Positions 17,152 through 26,517 are shown, numbered from the stretch's first letter. The stretch: DNA of 64,000 nucleotides from SAR116 cluster bacterium AG-390-L20 (GCA_003278095.1 QCHB01000002.1:62001-126000); one strand, 5' to 3'. Made by a program: numbers and translations. The notes: generated by a model not told the origin, from the letters alone.

Positions 17152-18210
17152 TTAAGATAACTTTGTTAAATGAATATTAACAATTTCGTTTGACGATCCA
17201 ATACGCAACTTAGGTCCCCAGCAACCAGCGCCAGACGACACATAAAGCTTTGATTTTTTGTATTCATATATTCCATAAATAAATTTAAATTTTAATTTAA
17301 CTAAAAAGTTAAATGGAAAAATTTGGCCATTATGAGTATGTCCTGACAACATAAGATCATTTTTACTTTTTATATTGTCCCAAATATCAGGTTTATGTGA
17401 CAGGACTAAGTTAAATAAGTTTTTTTTATTTAACTTTTCAACAAATTTTATTTTAGAAAATTTACTTTGTAAATCGTCAATTCCAATTATGTTTATATCA
17501 TTAATTTGTATACTTGAATTTTTAAGAACCTTAATTTTAAATTTTTTCAATTGCTCAATTTTATTTTTAAAATCTTTTAGATAATATTCATGGTTTCCGT
17601 TAACAAAATATATATCCTTTTTAAAGTTATTTAATAAATTTAGATCATTTAATTTAAAGGAACTGGAATCTATAAGATCTCCTCCAATCAATAAAAAATC
17701 ATATTCTAAAGTTTGTATTTTATTTAAGATTTTTGAAAGATGTTTTGAAGTATTTGTACCTAAATGTACGTCGCTAATAAAAATTATATTATAGTTTCTA
17801 TTAATTTTAGATGATTTTACAGTAATCTTTTTTAATAATACTTTTCTAGCATTAAACATTCCATAAATTGATATTATCATTATTGTTAATAATGATATTA
17901 TGCCTATTGTTTTTTCACTAATAGTAATAAGTGAACTAACCAAAATACTAATTGAAATGACAAAAAAACTTATAAAACCAATCCCTAAACCTTCATATAC
18001 GAATATTTTAAGTGGTTTAAACGTACTATGTGATCTTAGGTAATAGACAATAAGTATAAAAAATATGATTGTGTTAATTATTAAATATTTTTTGGATGTT
18101 GTTTTATTTGATAAATACTGACTGAGAGTTTCAAAAGGAAATATATAAAAAAGATACGTCAATACAAACAAGATCATATAAAATAAATATCTGTATAACT
18201 TCTGATACAT
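17152..18210 (-). CDS. Membrane-anchored metallophosphoesterase (YkuE-like)
   Basis: The 352-residue protein has four hydrophobic helices in the first 120 residues and then a calcineurin-like phosphoesterase domain. The metal motifs are FISDVHLG (Asp147, His149), GGDLID, GNHEYY, LSHKPD and SGHTHNGQIF. The layout matches the YkuE/YaeI-type enzymes, which include lipid-phosphate phosphatases. The ATG lies one base after the photolyase stop codon, so the two genes are an operon, photolyase first. The substrate is unknown. Confidence 0.88.
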   Translation of the reverse strand: MYQKLYRYLFYMILFVLTYLFYIFPFETLSQYLSNKTTSKKYLIINTIIFFILIVYYLRSHSTFKPLKIFVYEGLGIGFISFFVISISILVSSLITISEKTIGIISLLTIMIISIYGMFNARKVLLKKITVKSSKINRNYNIIFISDVHLGTNTSKHLSKILNKIQTLEYDFLLIGGDLIDSSSFKLNDLNLLNNFKKDIYFVNGNHEYYLKDFKNKIEQLKKFKIKVLKNSSIQINDINIIGIDDLQSKFSKIKFVEKLNKKNLFNLVLSHKPDIWDNIKSKNDLMLSGHTHNGQIFPFNFLVKLKFKFIYGIYEYKKSKLYVSSGAGCWGPKLRIGSSNEIVNIHLTKLS

Positions 18211-18211
18211 A

Positions 18212-19648
18212 TTAAGATGATTTCAATTTAGCAAAAGCAGAAAGTGCTTTTTGCCTAGATTCCTTTATATCTACAATTGGTTTTGGATAATTTTCTCCTA
18301 ATTTTACATTAGCTTTTTCTAGAATGTCATCGGGTGCGTCCCAGGGATTGAATAAATATTTATTAGGAAGCAAAGAAATTTCTGGAACAAATTTTCTGAC
18401 ATAATGACCATCTGAGTCAAATTTTAGACCCTGGGTAATAGGGTTGAAAATTCTAAAATATGGTGCTGCATCTGCTCCGCAACCTGCAATCCACTGCCAA
18501 CCCGAACTGTTACTAGCTAAGTTTGCATCTACAAGGCAGTCCCAAAACCAACGTTCGCCTTCACACCAATGGAGTAATAGGTTTTTTACTAGAAATGATC
18601 CAACTATCATTCTTAGTCTGTTATGCATATAGCCTGTTGACCATAATTCTCTCATTCCAGCGTCCACTATTGGGTATCCAGTTTGACCATTCTGCCATGC
18701 TTTTAGAAATAAAGGATTATCATCCCACGCAAAATTATCAAATTTCTTTTGTAAATTTTTCCTAGGTAGTTCAGGAAAATAGAACAATAAGTAATTAGAA
18801 AATTCTCTCCATCCCATTTCTGACAAAAACGTGTCAGTATCTTGTTGATGATTAATTCCGAATTTATTTAAATCCCAAACTTTAAACCATACTGTATTTG
18901 GTGAAATTTCACCCCAATGCAAATGTGGTGAAAGCCTAGATACATTTTTTTTAGATGGAAAATTTCGACCTTCTTGGTAACCTTCGATTTCAGTTTCAAC
19001 AAATTCATTTAATCTATTTTTGGCAGCATTTTCTCCAACATTCCATGAGCTTATTATTTTTTCTTTCCAAGAATGTGCCGGCAATAAATTTAATTGATTA
19101 ATAGACAAGCTTTTAAAGTTTTTTACTTCGTGAAAATTTATCTTTTTTGGCTTTTCTAATGGTCTTCTAGGTTCAACTGCATTTAGACAGCCTCTTCTAT
19201 AATAGGGAGTAAAAACTTTATAGGGCGTTCCGTCATTTTTCAAAACATTCCAAGGTTCCCATAAAAGTGATCCATTAAAAGTATTTACTTCAATACCTTT
19301 TTTTTTCATATTTTCTTTTATTCTCTTATCTCTTGAAATACTCCAAGGTTCATAAACTCTATTCCAAAATATTTTATTTATTAGTTCAGATTTGCAAAGG
19401 TCAGTTAAAATTTCCTCAGGGTCTCCCTTAGAAAATATTAGTTTGTTACCAAATTGTTTGTTTAGTTCATTTAATGAATAATGCAGCCAAACCTTACCTG
19501 CATTTCCTGTTATATGCTCTTTAGAATTTACAATGTCTAAAATAAAAATAGGAATTATTGATCCTGTTTTATTAGCTTCGCTTAGAGCTGGATTATCACT
19601 TAACCTAAGATCCTGTCGTATCCAGTATATACTCACGTTTTGTTTCAA
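18212..19648 (-). CDS. phr: Deoxyribodipyrimidine photolyase (class I)
   Basis: The enzyme repairs cyclobutane pyrimidine dimers with blue light. The N-terminal antenna domain begins IYWIRQDLRLSDNPAL; the FAD domain contains RLSPHLHWGEISP, FLSEMGWREFSNYLL, GYPIVDAGMRELWSTGYMHNRLRM and DANLASNSSGWQWIAGCGADAAPYFRIFNP, the last being the family signature. Length 478 is normal. The longest start is a TTG at 19648 with a weak AGAGA site; a GTG at 19636 is the alternative. Light-driven repair fits a surface-water bacterium. A metallophosphoesterase gene follows directly. Confidence 0.95.
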   Translation of the reverse strand: MKQNVSIYWIRQDLRLSDNPALSEANKTGSIIPIFILDIVNSKEHITGNAGKVWLHYSLNELNKQFGNKLIFSKGDPEEILTDLCKSELINKIFWNRVYEPWSISRDKRIKENMKKKGIEVNTFNGSLLWEPWNVLKNDGTPYKVFTPYYRRGCLNAVEPRRPLEKPKKINFHEVKNFKSLSINQLNLLPAHSWKEKIISSWNVGENAAKNRLNEFVETEIEGYQEGRNFPSKKNVSRLSPHLHWGEISPNTVWFKVWDLNKFGINHQQDTDTFLSEMGWREFSNYLLFYFPELPRKNLQKKFDNFAWDDNPLFLKAWQNGQTGYPIVDAGMRELWSTGYMHNRLRMIVGSFLVKNLLLHWCEGERWFWDCLVDANLASNSSGWQWIAGCGADAAPYFRIFNPITQGLKFDSDGHYVRKFVPEISLLPNKYLFNPWDAPDDILEKANVKLGENYPKPIVDIKESRQKALSAFAKLKSS

Positions 19649-19799
19649 ATCAGTCTCTTTTTAATTGAATTCTTTTAGGAATAATACTTCTATAAGTTTT
19701 AATTATATTAAATTCAACTAATTCAAATCAAATAAAAAATTATTCTTGTTTAAAATAAAACATAAGCAATAATGTTTACAAATATTTTGAAAGTCTTTT

Positions 19800-20978
19800 A
19801 TGTCATATGAAAAGCCCTATGAAGGGTTAAAAGTTATAGATTTTTCTCAAGGAGTTGCTGGGCCCTATTGTGGAATGCTTTTAGCTCAATATGGAGCTGA
19901 GGTTATTAAAATTGAGCCAAAAGACGGAGATTGGGCTAGAAATCTTGGTCAAGAATATGGACAACATTCTGCTTTTTCAGTAACTGCAAATCTTGGTAAA
20001 AAAAGTATAGTATTCGATTTAAAGAATAAAAAAAGTCAGCCTATATTAGACAAAATCATCAATGAATGTGATGTGTTTATTGAAGGTTTTAGGCCAGGGG
20101 TGATAGAAAGATTGGGGTATGGATATGAAAGGTTAAAAAATATTAATCCTAAATTAATTTATTTATCTATTTCAGGCTTTGGTCAAAAAGGTCCTATGAG
20201 CGCAAAGCCAGCTATGGATCCTGTTTTGCAGGCTTTTACTGGGTTTATGTCAGAAAACAAAGGTCCTGACGATATCCCACACAGAACACCAGTTATAATT
20301 TTTGATATGACTACCGCCTTGTATGCAACCCAATTAGTAAGTTCAGCCTTATTTGCCAGAATTAAAGAAGATATAGGAAAGAAAATTGAAGTTAGTTTAA
20401 TGGAGGCTGCAGCAGCTATGCAGTCGATAAGACTTATGAGTGGATACATGGAGGGGCCTTATACTCACGCTTCTTCACCATCAGGAACTTTTCAAACTAA
20501 AGATGGATGGATGCAGATTATCGTTGTGAAGAATCATGAGTTTACCAAATTTTGTAATGCTGTTGGATGGGTAAATTTTCTTACTGACAAGCGCTTTTTA
20601 ACTAACTCTTTAAGAAGAAAACATGAAGCTATTCTGACTAAGGAAGTACAAAAACTTTTCATTAAAGAAACAACGGAATATTGGAAAAATTTATTAAACA
20701 AATTTGAAGTTCAGAATGAAAAAGTACAAAACTATAGAGAATTTGTAGATAGTGAACAAACTAAAGCACTAGAATTAATTTCATGGCTGGATCAACCTAC
20801 TACTGATCAATCGTGGCCTGTTCCCAATATACCAGGTATGCCAAAGTTAGTTAGTGGAAGTAAATTATCAATAGCACCATCGTTGGGACAGCATACTAAA
20901 GAAATTATTTTACAGTTAGGATATAGCGAAAAAAGTATAGCAAAGCTTTTTGATGAAGAAGTAATATTTGGTATTTAA
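19800..20978 (+). CDS. Class III (CaiB/BaiF) CoA-transferase
   Basis: The 392-residue protein is a family III CoA-transferase. It begins with the typical GLKVIDFSQGVAGPYCGMLLAQYGAEVIKIEP, and the catalytic aspartate is Asp169 in IIFDMTTALYATQL. Other conserved parts are FIEGFRPGVIERLGYGYE and YLSISGFGQKGP. These enzymes move CoA between carboxylic acids such as formate, oxalate, carnitine or dicarboxylates; the substrate pair cannot be read here. Promoter sequence is shared with the divergent photolyase gene. Its last bases overlap the end of a tiny opposite-strand ORF. Confidence 0.9.
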   Translation: MSYEKPYEGLKVIDFSQGVAGPYCGMLLAQYGAEVIKIEPKDGDWARNLGQEYGQHSAFSVTANLGKKSIVFDLKNKKSQPILDKIINECDVFIEGFRPGVIERLGYGYERLKNINPKLIYLSISGFGQKGPMSAKPAMDPVLQAFTGFMSENKGPDDIPHRTPVIIFDMTTALYATQLVSSALFARIKEDIGKKIEVSLMEAAAAMQSIRLMSGYMEGPYTHASSPSGTFQTKDGWMQIIVVKNHEFTKFCNAVGWVNFLTDKRFLTNSLRRKHEAILTKEVQKLFIKETTEYWKNLLNKFEVQNEKVQNYREFVDSEQTKALELISWLDQPTTDQSWPVPNIPGMPKLVSGSKLSIAPSLGQHTKEIILQLGYSEKSIAKLFDEEVIFGI

Positions 20979-21079
20979 AATAATCCAGTTATTGTAAAAG
21001 TGAGAGGAATGAACATCAAAAAGGCTAAATATAGCTCAGATTTTAATGTTTCACTAAAAGTATAATTATCATTAGCCAT
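20975..21079 (-). CDS. Candidate 34-residue membrane peptide
   Basis: A short frame from ATG 21079 to TAA 20975 encodes MANDNYTFSETLKSELYLAF followed by a hydrophobic end (LMFIPLTFTITGLF). The polar first half and the single membrane-length hydrophobic second half look like a small membrane protein with its C-terminus in the membrane. GGAG lies seven bases before the ATG, and a fitting promoter is seen upstream (TTGAAT at 21133-21128, a 16-base spacer, TAATAT at 21111-21106). It overlaps the end of the CoA-transferase gene by four bases. No family is recognised, and a chance frame cannot be excluded. Confidence 0.5.
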   Translation of the reverse strand: MANDNYTFSETLKSELYLAFLMFIPLTFTITGLF

Positions 21080-21105
21080 AATTTTTCTCCAGTAGTTATA
21101 TTTTA

Positions 21106-21155
21106 ATATTATTTTTTTTTTAAAATTATTCAAGTTTTTTAAATTTTGATATAAT
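21106..21155. promoter_or_regulatory. Shared promoter region between two tiny divergent ORFs
   Basis: This very AT-rich stretch contains a ten-base T run (21112-21121). On the minus strand, TTGAAT (21133-21128) and TAATAT (21111-21106) are spaced by 16 bases. On the plus strand, a perfect TATAAT stands at 21150-21155 with only a poor -35 candidate (TTCAAG, 21129-21134). The two predicted promoters face away from each other and their upstream elements overlap. Confidence 0.4.
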
Positions 21156-21175
21156 ATATTTTTTTAGGAATTATT

Positions 21176-21298
21176 ATGACTTTCATATTTGGAATAATTT
21201 TATCAGCTTTAATATTTTTTTTCTTCGATGATATTCAAGCAATATTAGTTTCAACAGGTTTAAGAGATCAATTAGTGACGTGGTTGCAATCCTGGTAA
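21176..21298 (+). CDS. Candidate 40-residue membrane peptide
   Basis: The frame from ATG 21176 encodes a hydrophobic N-terminal helix (residues 2-17, ending in a run of phenylalanines), a DDI turn, and then an amphipathic helix (QAILVSTGLRDQLVTWLQSW) with two tryptophans near the C-terminus. AGGA lies seven bases before the ATG and a perfect TATAAT 21 bases before it. It stands alone in the only gene gap above 400 bases in the window. The form resembles small subunits of membrane complexes or type I toxin peptides, but I recognise no family. Confidence 0.55.
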   Translation: MTFIFGIILSALIFFFFDDIQAILVSTGLRDQLVTWLQSW

Positions 21299-21413
21299 TA
21301 CATTAAAGATTTATTTTGAATTAAGAATTTACCTTTTCTATTTTTATAAATAAAATGATAAATTAGTATGTTTAAATTAACATTATTTAATCACGATTAA
21401 ACTGGATATATTA

Positions 21414-23054
21414 ATGATTAATAGTTTTGACTATATTGTTGTTGGTGCAGGCTCATCTGGATGTGTTTTGGCAAACAGACTGAGTGCAGACGGGAAATAC
21501 AAAGTTTGTTTACTTGAAGCAGGCCCTCCTGATTGGAATCCATTTATTCATATACCAGCTGGTTTTATGAAAACTCTAACTAATCCAAATGTAAATTGGT
21601 TATTTAAATCTGAACCAAGTTGGGGAACGGCAGGAAGAGTGATTGATATTCCAAGAGGCAAGACATTAGGTGGATCAAGCTCAATAAATGGAATGGTTTT
21701 CAATAGAGGTCAAAATATGGATTTTGATGTCTGGGCTCAAAAGGGAAATAAAGGTTGGAGTTACTCTGATTTACTCCCTTATTTCAAAAAATACGAAAAA
21801 AGACTAGGTGAGCATGATGAAACTTACAGAGGATCAAAAGGCGAGTTGCCAATAACTGATTTGGAATACCGGGATCCACTTTGTGAAGCATTTATAAAAG
21901 GAGCTATTGAACAAGGTATACCTTTAAACAAAGACTATAATGGACAATTTCAAGAGGGTGTTTCATATGTTCAAAGAACTACAAAAGGTAGATTCAGAGT
22001 AAGTGCATCTAAAGCTTTTTTGAAGCCTGTTAAATCTAGACAAAATCTTGATATAATCACTGATGCATTTGTAACAAAGATTGTTATTGAAAACAAAACT
22101 GCTACTGGAGTTGAGTATCTCAAAGGTGGAGTTAGAGGTAAAAAAATAATTTTAAAGGCTAATAAAGAAGTTATCCTGTCATCAGGAGTTATTAAATCAC
22201 CACATTTATTAAATTTATCAGGCATTGGTTCTGGTAAACATTTAAAAGATATCGGGATAGATGTAATTCATGACTTAAAGGGTGTTGGCATGAATTTAAG
22301 AGATCATTTTGCACCTAGAATGACTGCAAGAGCTAAGAATGTTGAAACAGTTAATGAAAAATCCAGAGGGTTTAAGCTCTTGAAAGAAATTGGTAAATAT
22401 ATTTTAGGAAAACAATCAATTGTTAACTTAAGTCCAACTTTAGTTTATTGTTTTTGGCATTCTAACGAGTCTATAAGAAATCATGACTTGCAAATGACTT
22501 TCACACCTGCTTCCTACAAAGAAGGAGTGCAATCAACTCTTGACAATGAACCAGGTTTTACAGTTGCTGCCTGGCAACAAAGACCAGAATCATTAGGATG
22601 GGTTAAAGCTAAAAGTAATAATCCATTTGAAGCCCCAGAGATTCAACCAAATTATCTTGATGCAGAAGAAGATAAAAGAGTAGTAGTAGCTGGACTAAAA
22701 TTGTCAAGAAGGTTAATGCATTCCAAAGCTTTATCAAATTATTTTGATTACGAGGTATATCCCGGATTAGATGCACAGTCTGATGAGGATTTATTACAAA
22801 TCGCAAGAGAAAGAGGAACTACTACATATCACCAAATGGGGACATGTAGAATGGCACCAAAAACAGATCCTACTGCGGTTGTGGACAATAATTTAAAGGT
22901 TTATGGCATAAATAATTTGCGAGTTGTCGATGCTTCTATTATGCCTACGATGTTATCTGCAAATTTGCACTCTGGAGCAACTTTAATTGGCGAAAAAGGC
23001 TCAGATTTAATTCTTGATAAAAAGCCATTAGAACCAATCGCTTTAAGTTATTAA
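21414..23054 (+). CDS. GMC-family oxidoreductase (choline/alcohol dehydrogenase-like)
   Basis: The 546-residue flavoenzyme begins with the FAD-binding DYIVVGAGSSGCVLANRLS. GMC signature 1 is IPRGKTLGGSSSINGM, and signature 2 is SSGVIKSPHLLNLSGIG. The active-site pair is His473 (YHQMGTCRM) and His519 (ANLHSGATLIGEK); choline dehydrogenase has an asparagine at the second position, so this is a His-His type. It oxidises an alcohol to an aldehyde, passing electrons to a membrane acceptor or oxygen. A YghU-type GST follows 28 bases later on the same strand. Confidence 0.92.
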   Translation: MINSFDYIVVGAGSSGCVLANRLSADGKYKVCLLEAGPPDWNPFIHIPAGFMKTLTNPNVNWLFKSEPSWGTAGRVIDIPRGKTLGGSSSINGMVFNRGQNMDFDVWAQKGNKGWSYSDLLPYFKKYEKRLGEHDETYRGSKGELPITDLEYRDPLCEAFIKGAIEQGIPLNKDYNGQFQEGVSYVQRTTKGRFRVSASKAFLKPVKSRQNLDIITDAFVTKIVIENKTATGVEYLKGGVRGKKIILKANKEVILSSGVIKSPHLLNLSGIGSGKHLKDIGIDVIHDLKGVGMNLRDHFAPRMTARAKNVETVNEKSRGFKLLKEIGKYILGKQSIVNLSPTLVYCFWHSNESIRNHDLQMTFTPASYKEGVQSTLDNEPGFTVAAWQQRPESLGWVKAKSNNPFEAPEIQPNYLDAEEDKRVVVAGLKLSRRLMHSKALSNYFDYEVYPGLDAQSDEDLLQIARERGTTTYHQMGTCRMAPKTDPTAVVDNNLKVYGINNLRVVDASIMPTMLSANLHSGATLIGEKGSDLILDKKPLEPIALSY

Positions 23055-23082
23055 CTATAATTATTTAAATAAGGAAACTCAA

Positions 23083-23952
23083 TTGTCAAAATCGCAAAAA
23101 TATACCCCTCCCAATTTATGGGTTTGGGATAAAGAAAATGGTGGTAAATTTGCAAAAATTAACAGGCCTATTTCTGGCTTTACTCACGAAAAAGATCTGC
23201 CAAAAGGTATCCATCCTTTTCAGTTATACTCTCAAGGTACCCCTAATGGTGTGAAAGTAACAGTAATGCTTGAAGAATTATTAAATTTAGGCATTAAAGA
23301 AGCAGAGTATGATGCATGGCTTATTAGAATTGGAAAAGGGGATCAATTTAGTTCTGGGTTTGTAGATATTAATCCAAATTCAAAAATTCCTAGTTTAACA
23401 GACAATACAAATGGAACTTCTGTTAAAGTTTTTGAATCTGGTTCAATTCTTTTATATCTGGCTGACAAATTTAAAAAATTTATTCCTGAATCTTTTGAAG
23501 CAAGGACAGAATGTTTAAACTGGTTATTTTGGCAAATGGCGAGTGCCCCATATCTTGGTGGAGGATTTGGTCATTTTTACGCTTATGCACCTGAAAAACT
23601 TGAATATCCGATAGATCGTTTTTCTATGGAAGTAAAAAGACAACTAGACGTTCTAGATAAGTTATTATCAGACAAGACTTTTGTTTGTAATGATGAATAT
23701 ACAATTGCGGATATCGCAATATGGTCATGGTACGGAGCATTAGTATTAGGACGCTTATATGGAGCTGAGGAATTCTTGGATGTTAAGTCTTATAAAAATG
23801 TTCTAAGATGGGCTAATTTCATTAACGAAAGACCTGCTGTGAAAAGAGGGAGAATGGTTAATAAAATTAGTGGCTATCCTGGTTCTCAACTCCATGAAAG
23901 GCATGACGCAAGTGATTTTCAAAATAAAACACAAGATAAAATAGAAAATTAA
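23083..23952 (+). CDS. yghU: YghU-type glutathione transferase/disulfide oxidoreductase
   Basis: The 289-residue protein follows the Nu-class GST pattern of E. coli YghU: the N-terminal extension with YTPPNLWVWDKENGGKFAKINRP, then HPFQLYSQGTPNGVKVTVMLEEL, the cis-proline NPNSKIPSL, the glutathione-binding VFESGSILLYLADKF, and the C-terminal WLFWQMASAPYLGGGFGHFY. Nu-class enzymes bind two glutathiones and reduce disulfides; some remove glutathione in lignin-type ether breakdown. The start is TTG 23083, fixed by AAGGAA seven bases upstream and by alignment of SKSQKY with the family start. It is probably co-transcribed with the GMC oxidoreductase gene. Confidence 0.93.
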   Translation: MSKSQKYTPPNLWVWDKENGGKFAKINRPISGFTHEKDLPKGIHPFQLYSQGTPNGVKVTVMLEELLNLGIKEAEYDAWLIRIGKGDQFSSGFVDINPNSKIPSLTDNTNGTSVKVFESGSILLYLADKFKKFIPESFEARTECLNWLFWQMASAPYLGGGFGHFYAYAPEKLEYPIDRFSMEVKRQLDVLDKLLSDKTFVCNDEYTIADIAIWSWYGALVLGRLYGAEEFLDVKSYKNVLRWANFINERPAVKRGRMVNKISGYPGSQLHERHDASDFQNKTQDKIEN

Positions 23953-23961
23953 ATATTTAAA

Positions 23962-24720
23962 TCATAATTCCTCAATTCCAAGATCTGCTATATATCTTCT
24001 ATGCCAGGTTGGACTAATAGTTAATTCGTTAATACAAACATGTTTTGGCATTTGACATAAAAAAGCTATTGTTTCACCCAAATCATCAGGTTGAAGCATC
24101 TTCTTTTTTTGTTCTAAAGAGAGCTTTTTAGGTCTTTTGTCTAAAATATCTGTAGCAACCTCACCAGGACATAAAGCGCAAGCTCTAATACCCACACTAC
24201 AATATTTCATGTTAATAGTCTCAGTCATAGCATTTAAGGCGTGTTTTGATGATGTGTATGTAACACCTGATAAGAGACTAACATGGTTGCCTGACCAAGA
24301 TGAAACGTTAATAATCAAACCATCTTTTTTTTCTTTCATCATTGGAATAACAGATTTACAACAATAAAATAAGCCATTGACATTGGTCTGAATCACATCA
24401 TCCCACTCACTTTCATTAATGTAATCCCAATCTCTATTTAAAATATTTATTCCAGCACAATTTACTAATACATCAATTTGTTGAAATTCGTTTTTAATTT
24501 GATTTACTGTTTCTTTAACTAATGTTTTATTAGTAACATCCATCATCTTTATTGAGGCTTTAGTTTTACAGTTTTTAGCGGTTTCTTCTAAATTTTTAAT
24601 ATTTCTTCCAGAAAGTATAACTTTCATTCCAAGTGTAGATAGCTTAGCAGCAGCGTTTTGACCTATCCCAGAACCAGCACCTACAATCCAAGCAATTTTT
24701 CCTTTTAGATCTCTTTTCAT
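23962..24720 (-). CDS. Short-chain dehydrogenase/reductase (YdfG-like)
   Basis: The 252-residue protein is a classical SDR. The cofactor loop is VGAGSGIGQ, the acidic residue in the MMDVTN segment and the NCAGIN motif follow, and the catalytic serine is in INVSSWSG with Tyr and Lys in YTSSK. The CALCPGEVATDI segment is the typical post-active-site loop. The arginine in SGRN after the second strand favours NADP(H). The C-terminal ISPTWHRRYIADLG resembles the YdfG/serine-dehydrogenase group. It lies 39 bases downstream of another SDR and behind the broken dioxygenase gene, forming a three-gene reverse operon. Confidence 0.88.
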   Translation of the reverse strand: MKRDLKGKIAWIVGAGSGIGQNAAAKLSTLGMKVILSGRNIKNLEETAKNCKTKASIKMMDVTNKTLVKETVNQIKNEFQQIDVLVNCAGINILNRDWDYINESEWDDVIQTNVNGLFYCCKSVIPMMKEKKDGLIINVSSWSGNHVSLLSGVTYTSSKHALNAMTETINMKYCSVGIRACALCPGEVATDILDKRPKKLSLEQKKKMLQPDDLGETIAFLCQMPKHVCINELTISPTWHRRYIADLGIEEL

Positions 24721-24759
24721 GGGTAAATTTTCTTTCTATTATTCAATTTTTAAATGTTA

Positions 24760-25587
24760 CTATTGAGCAGTCAATCCACCATCAACAACAAGACTGGAAC
24801 CTGTCATAAAACTTGAATCGTCTGATGATAAAAATAATATTGTTTTAGCGACTTCTTCTGAAGTACCTAGACGACCAAGGGGCGTTTGCAATATACCTGC
24901 TGAATATGAATCTTTTAAAGTCATACTTGGGTTTTGTTTAATTCTTGCTTCAGCAACTTGACTTCCCATATCTGTTTCAATAATACCAGGATGGACCTGA
25001 TTAATTCTAATAGGATATTTTTTTTTACCAAAATATATTGCCATTGATTTTGTGAAAGTTGTAATTCCACCTTTTGTCATTGAATATAATGGATCGAGTT
25101 GTGATCCTACTAACCCAGCAACTGAGCTTAGATTAATAATTGAGCTTCCAAAATTAGATTTCTCTCCTGCTTTAGTAAGGAAGGGTATAAGGTGCTTAAT
25201 ACCTAAAAACACACCGGTTAAATTAATTGATATCAATTTATGATATTCTTCAATTGAAACATTACTTATTTCTTTTCCTAACCAAATACCTGCATTATTT
25301 ACCAAAATATCTATTGATTTATTTTTTGTATCTAAATAAGTAACAAAATTAATCCATTCACTTTCTTGGGCTACATCTATTTCATAAAATTCAGCTTTAA
25401 CATTTAATTTTATAATTTCTTTTACTGTATTTAATCCTTGATCTTTATTTAAATCTAAAACATTAATATTAACTCCAGCATTGGCTAAAGCTAGGCAAAC
25501 GCTTCTACCAATACCTTTAGAACCTCCCGTAACAATAGCATTTTTACCTTGTAAATTTTGCAAGTTATGTCCTTTCAAAGATTTCAT
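24760..25587 (-). CDS. Short-chain dehydrogenase/reductase
   Basis: The 275-residue classical SDR has VTGGSKGIGRSV, an aspartate after the second strand (NVLDLNKDQG, favouring NAD), NNAGIW, the catalytic serine in INLSSVAGLVGS, and YSMTK, with the usual C-terminal FLSSDDSSFMTGSSLVVDGG. Substrate unknown. Its ATG lies inside the last codons of the interrupted TauD-type gene (23-base overlap), so its translation may once have been coupled to that gene; the amber stop there could therefore reduce its expression. Confidence 0.9.
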   Translation of the reverse strand: MKSLKGHNLQNLQGKNAIVTGGSKGIGRSVCLALANAGVNINVLDLNKDQGLNTVKEIIKLNVKAEFYEIDVAQESEWINFVTYLDTKNKSIDILVNNAGIWLGKEISNVSIEEYHKLISINLTGVFLGIKHLIPFLTKAGEKSNFGSSIINLSSVAGLVGSQLDPLYSMTKGGITTFTKSMAIYFGKKKYPIRINQVHPGIIETDMGSQVAEARIKQNPSMTLKDSYSAGILQTPLGRLGTSEEVAKTILFLSSDDSSFMTGSSLVVDGGLTAQ

Positions 25588-26404
25588 TTTGGATCATAAT
25601 TCTAAATAGATAGCGGTCTTCATTCATATCATAGTCACCGTTTGCTTTATGCATTAATATTCTATTATCCCATATGACAAAATCTCCGTTTAGCCATTTA
25701 TGCCTATATTCATTTTCTTTTTTATAAACATAACTCATCAGATTATCCAATAATGCAAGTGTTTCATTATCTGTCAAACCTATAATTTTCTCTATTCTAA
25801 TGGGATTTATGTATAGACAAAGTTTATTATTTTCGGGATGTATCCTTACAAGAGGATGGATTACTTCTTTTATTTTTTCAGTAATTCTAGGTAATGACAT
25901 CAATTTTCTTTTGCTATGAGTACTCTAATAAACATGCATTGCTTCTAAATTTTGTATGCTTTTTTTTAAATCATTGGGTAGTTGATTATATACAAGATGC
26001 ATATTAACAAATTGGGTATCACCCCCATATGATGGTAATAATTTAGCATGTAGAATAGTAGCTTTAGGTGGACTTATATCATTGCTATGATCGGTATGAT
26101 ATCCTTCACCTGGGATATAAATTTTCCCATCTTTAAATTTGTCCTTATTAGAAATATAGTGAACTAAATCATTTTCTTTTAAAGCAAACTTTTTATTATG
26201 TTGTTTAAAAACTTTTCCAAATATTTTAGCACTTTCATAGAATTCGTTGGGTGATAGATTTTGATCTCTTATTACTAACACAGAGTAATTTGAAAAGGCC
26301 TTTGTAAGCTCATTAATAACTCCCTGATCTGAAATTGATTTCAGATCAACACCAAAAACTTCTGCCCCAGTATGCTCGGATAGTTTATTAATTTTTATAT
26401 TCAT
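25565..26404 (-). pseudogene. TauD/TfdA-family 2-oxoglutarate dioxygenase, interrupted by one amber codon
   Basis: From ATG 26404 the frame encodes a TauD-type N-terminal part (TGAEVFGVDLKSI, then the metal motif His103-x-Asp105 in GYHTDHS) and stops at TAG 25927-25925 after MHVY. Reading on in the same frame without any shift gives STHSKRKLMSLPRITEKI and the full C-terminal part, which holds VHPLVRIHPENNK, the distal His in ILMHKANGDY and the 2-oxoglutarate arginine in YLFRIMI. Reading through would give 279 residues, the normal family length. The metal ligands are split between the fragments, so neither alone should work. Everything but one codon is intact, which suggests recent loss, a polymorphism or an error. 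Confidence 0.85.
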
Positions 26405-26517
26405 AAACTCCCCCTTTTTCTAACATATAATTGTAATCGAAGAGGATCAATTAATTTTACAATTTAATTAATTTTAATTAGCATATTTCTTAATAAAATA
26501 TTATCTGGAGAAATTGT

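Noticed and set aside
25565-25903. The second half of the interrupted dioxygenase as a gene of its own
   Set aside because: It is in frame with the first half, begins in the middle of the conserved fold, and lacks the first two metal ligands.
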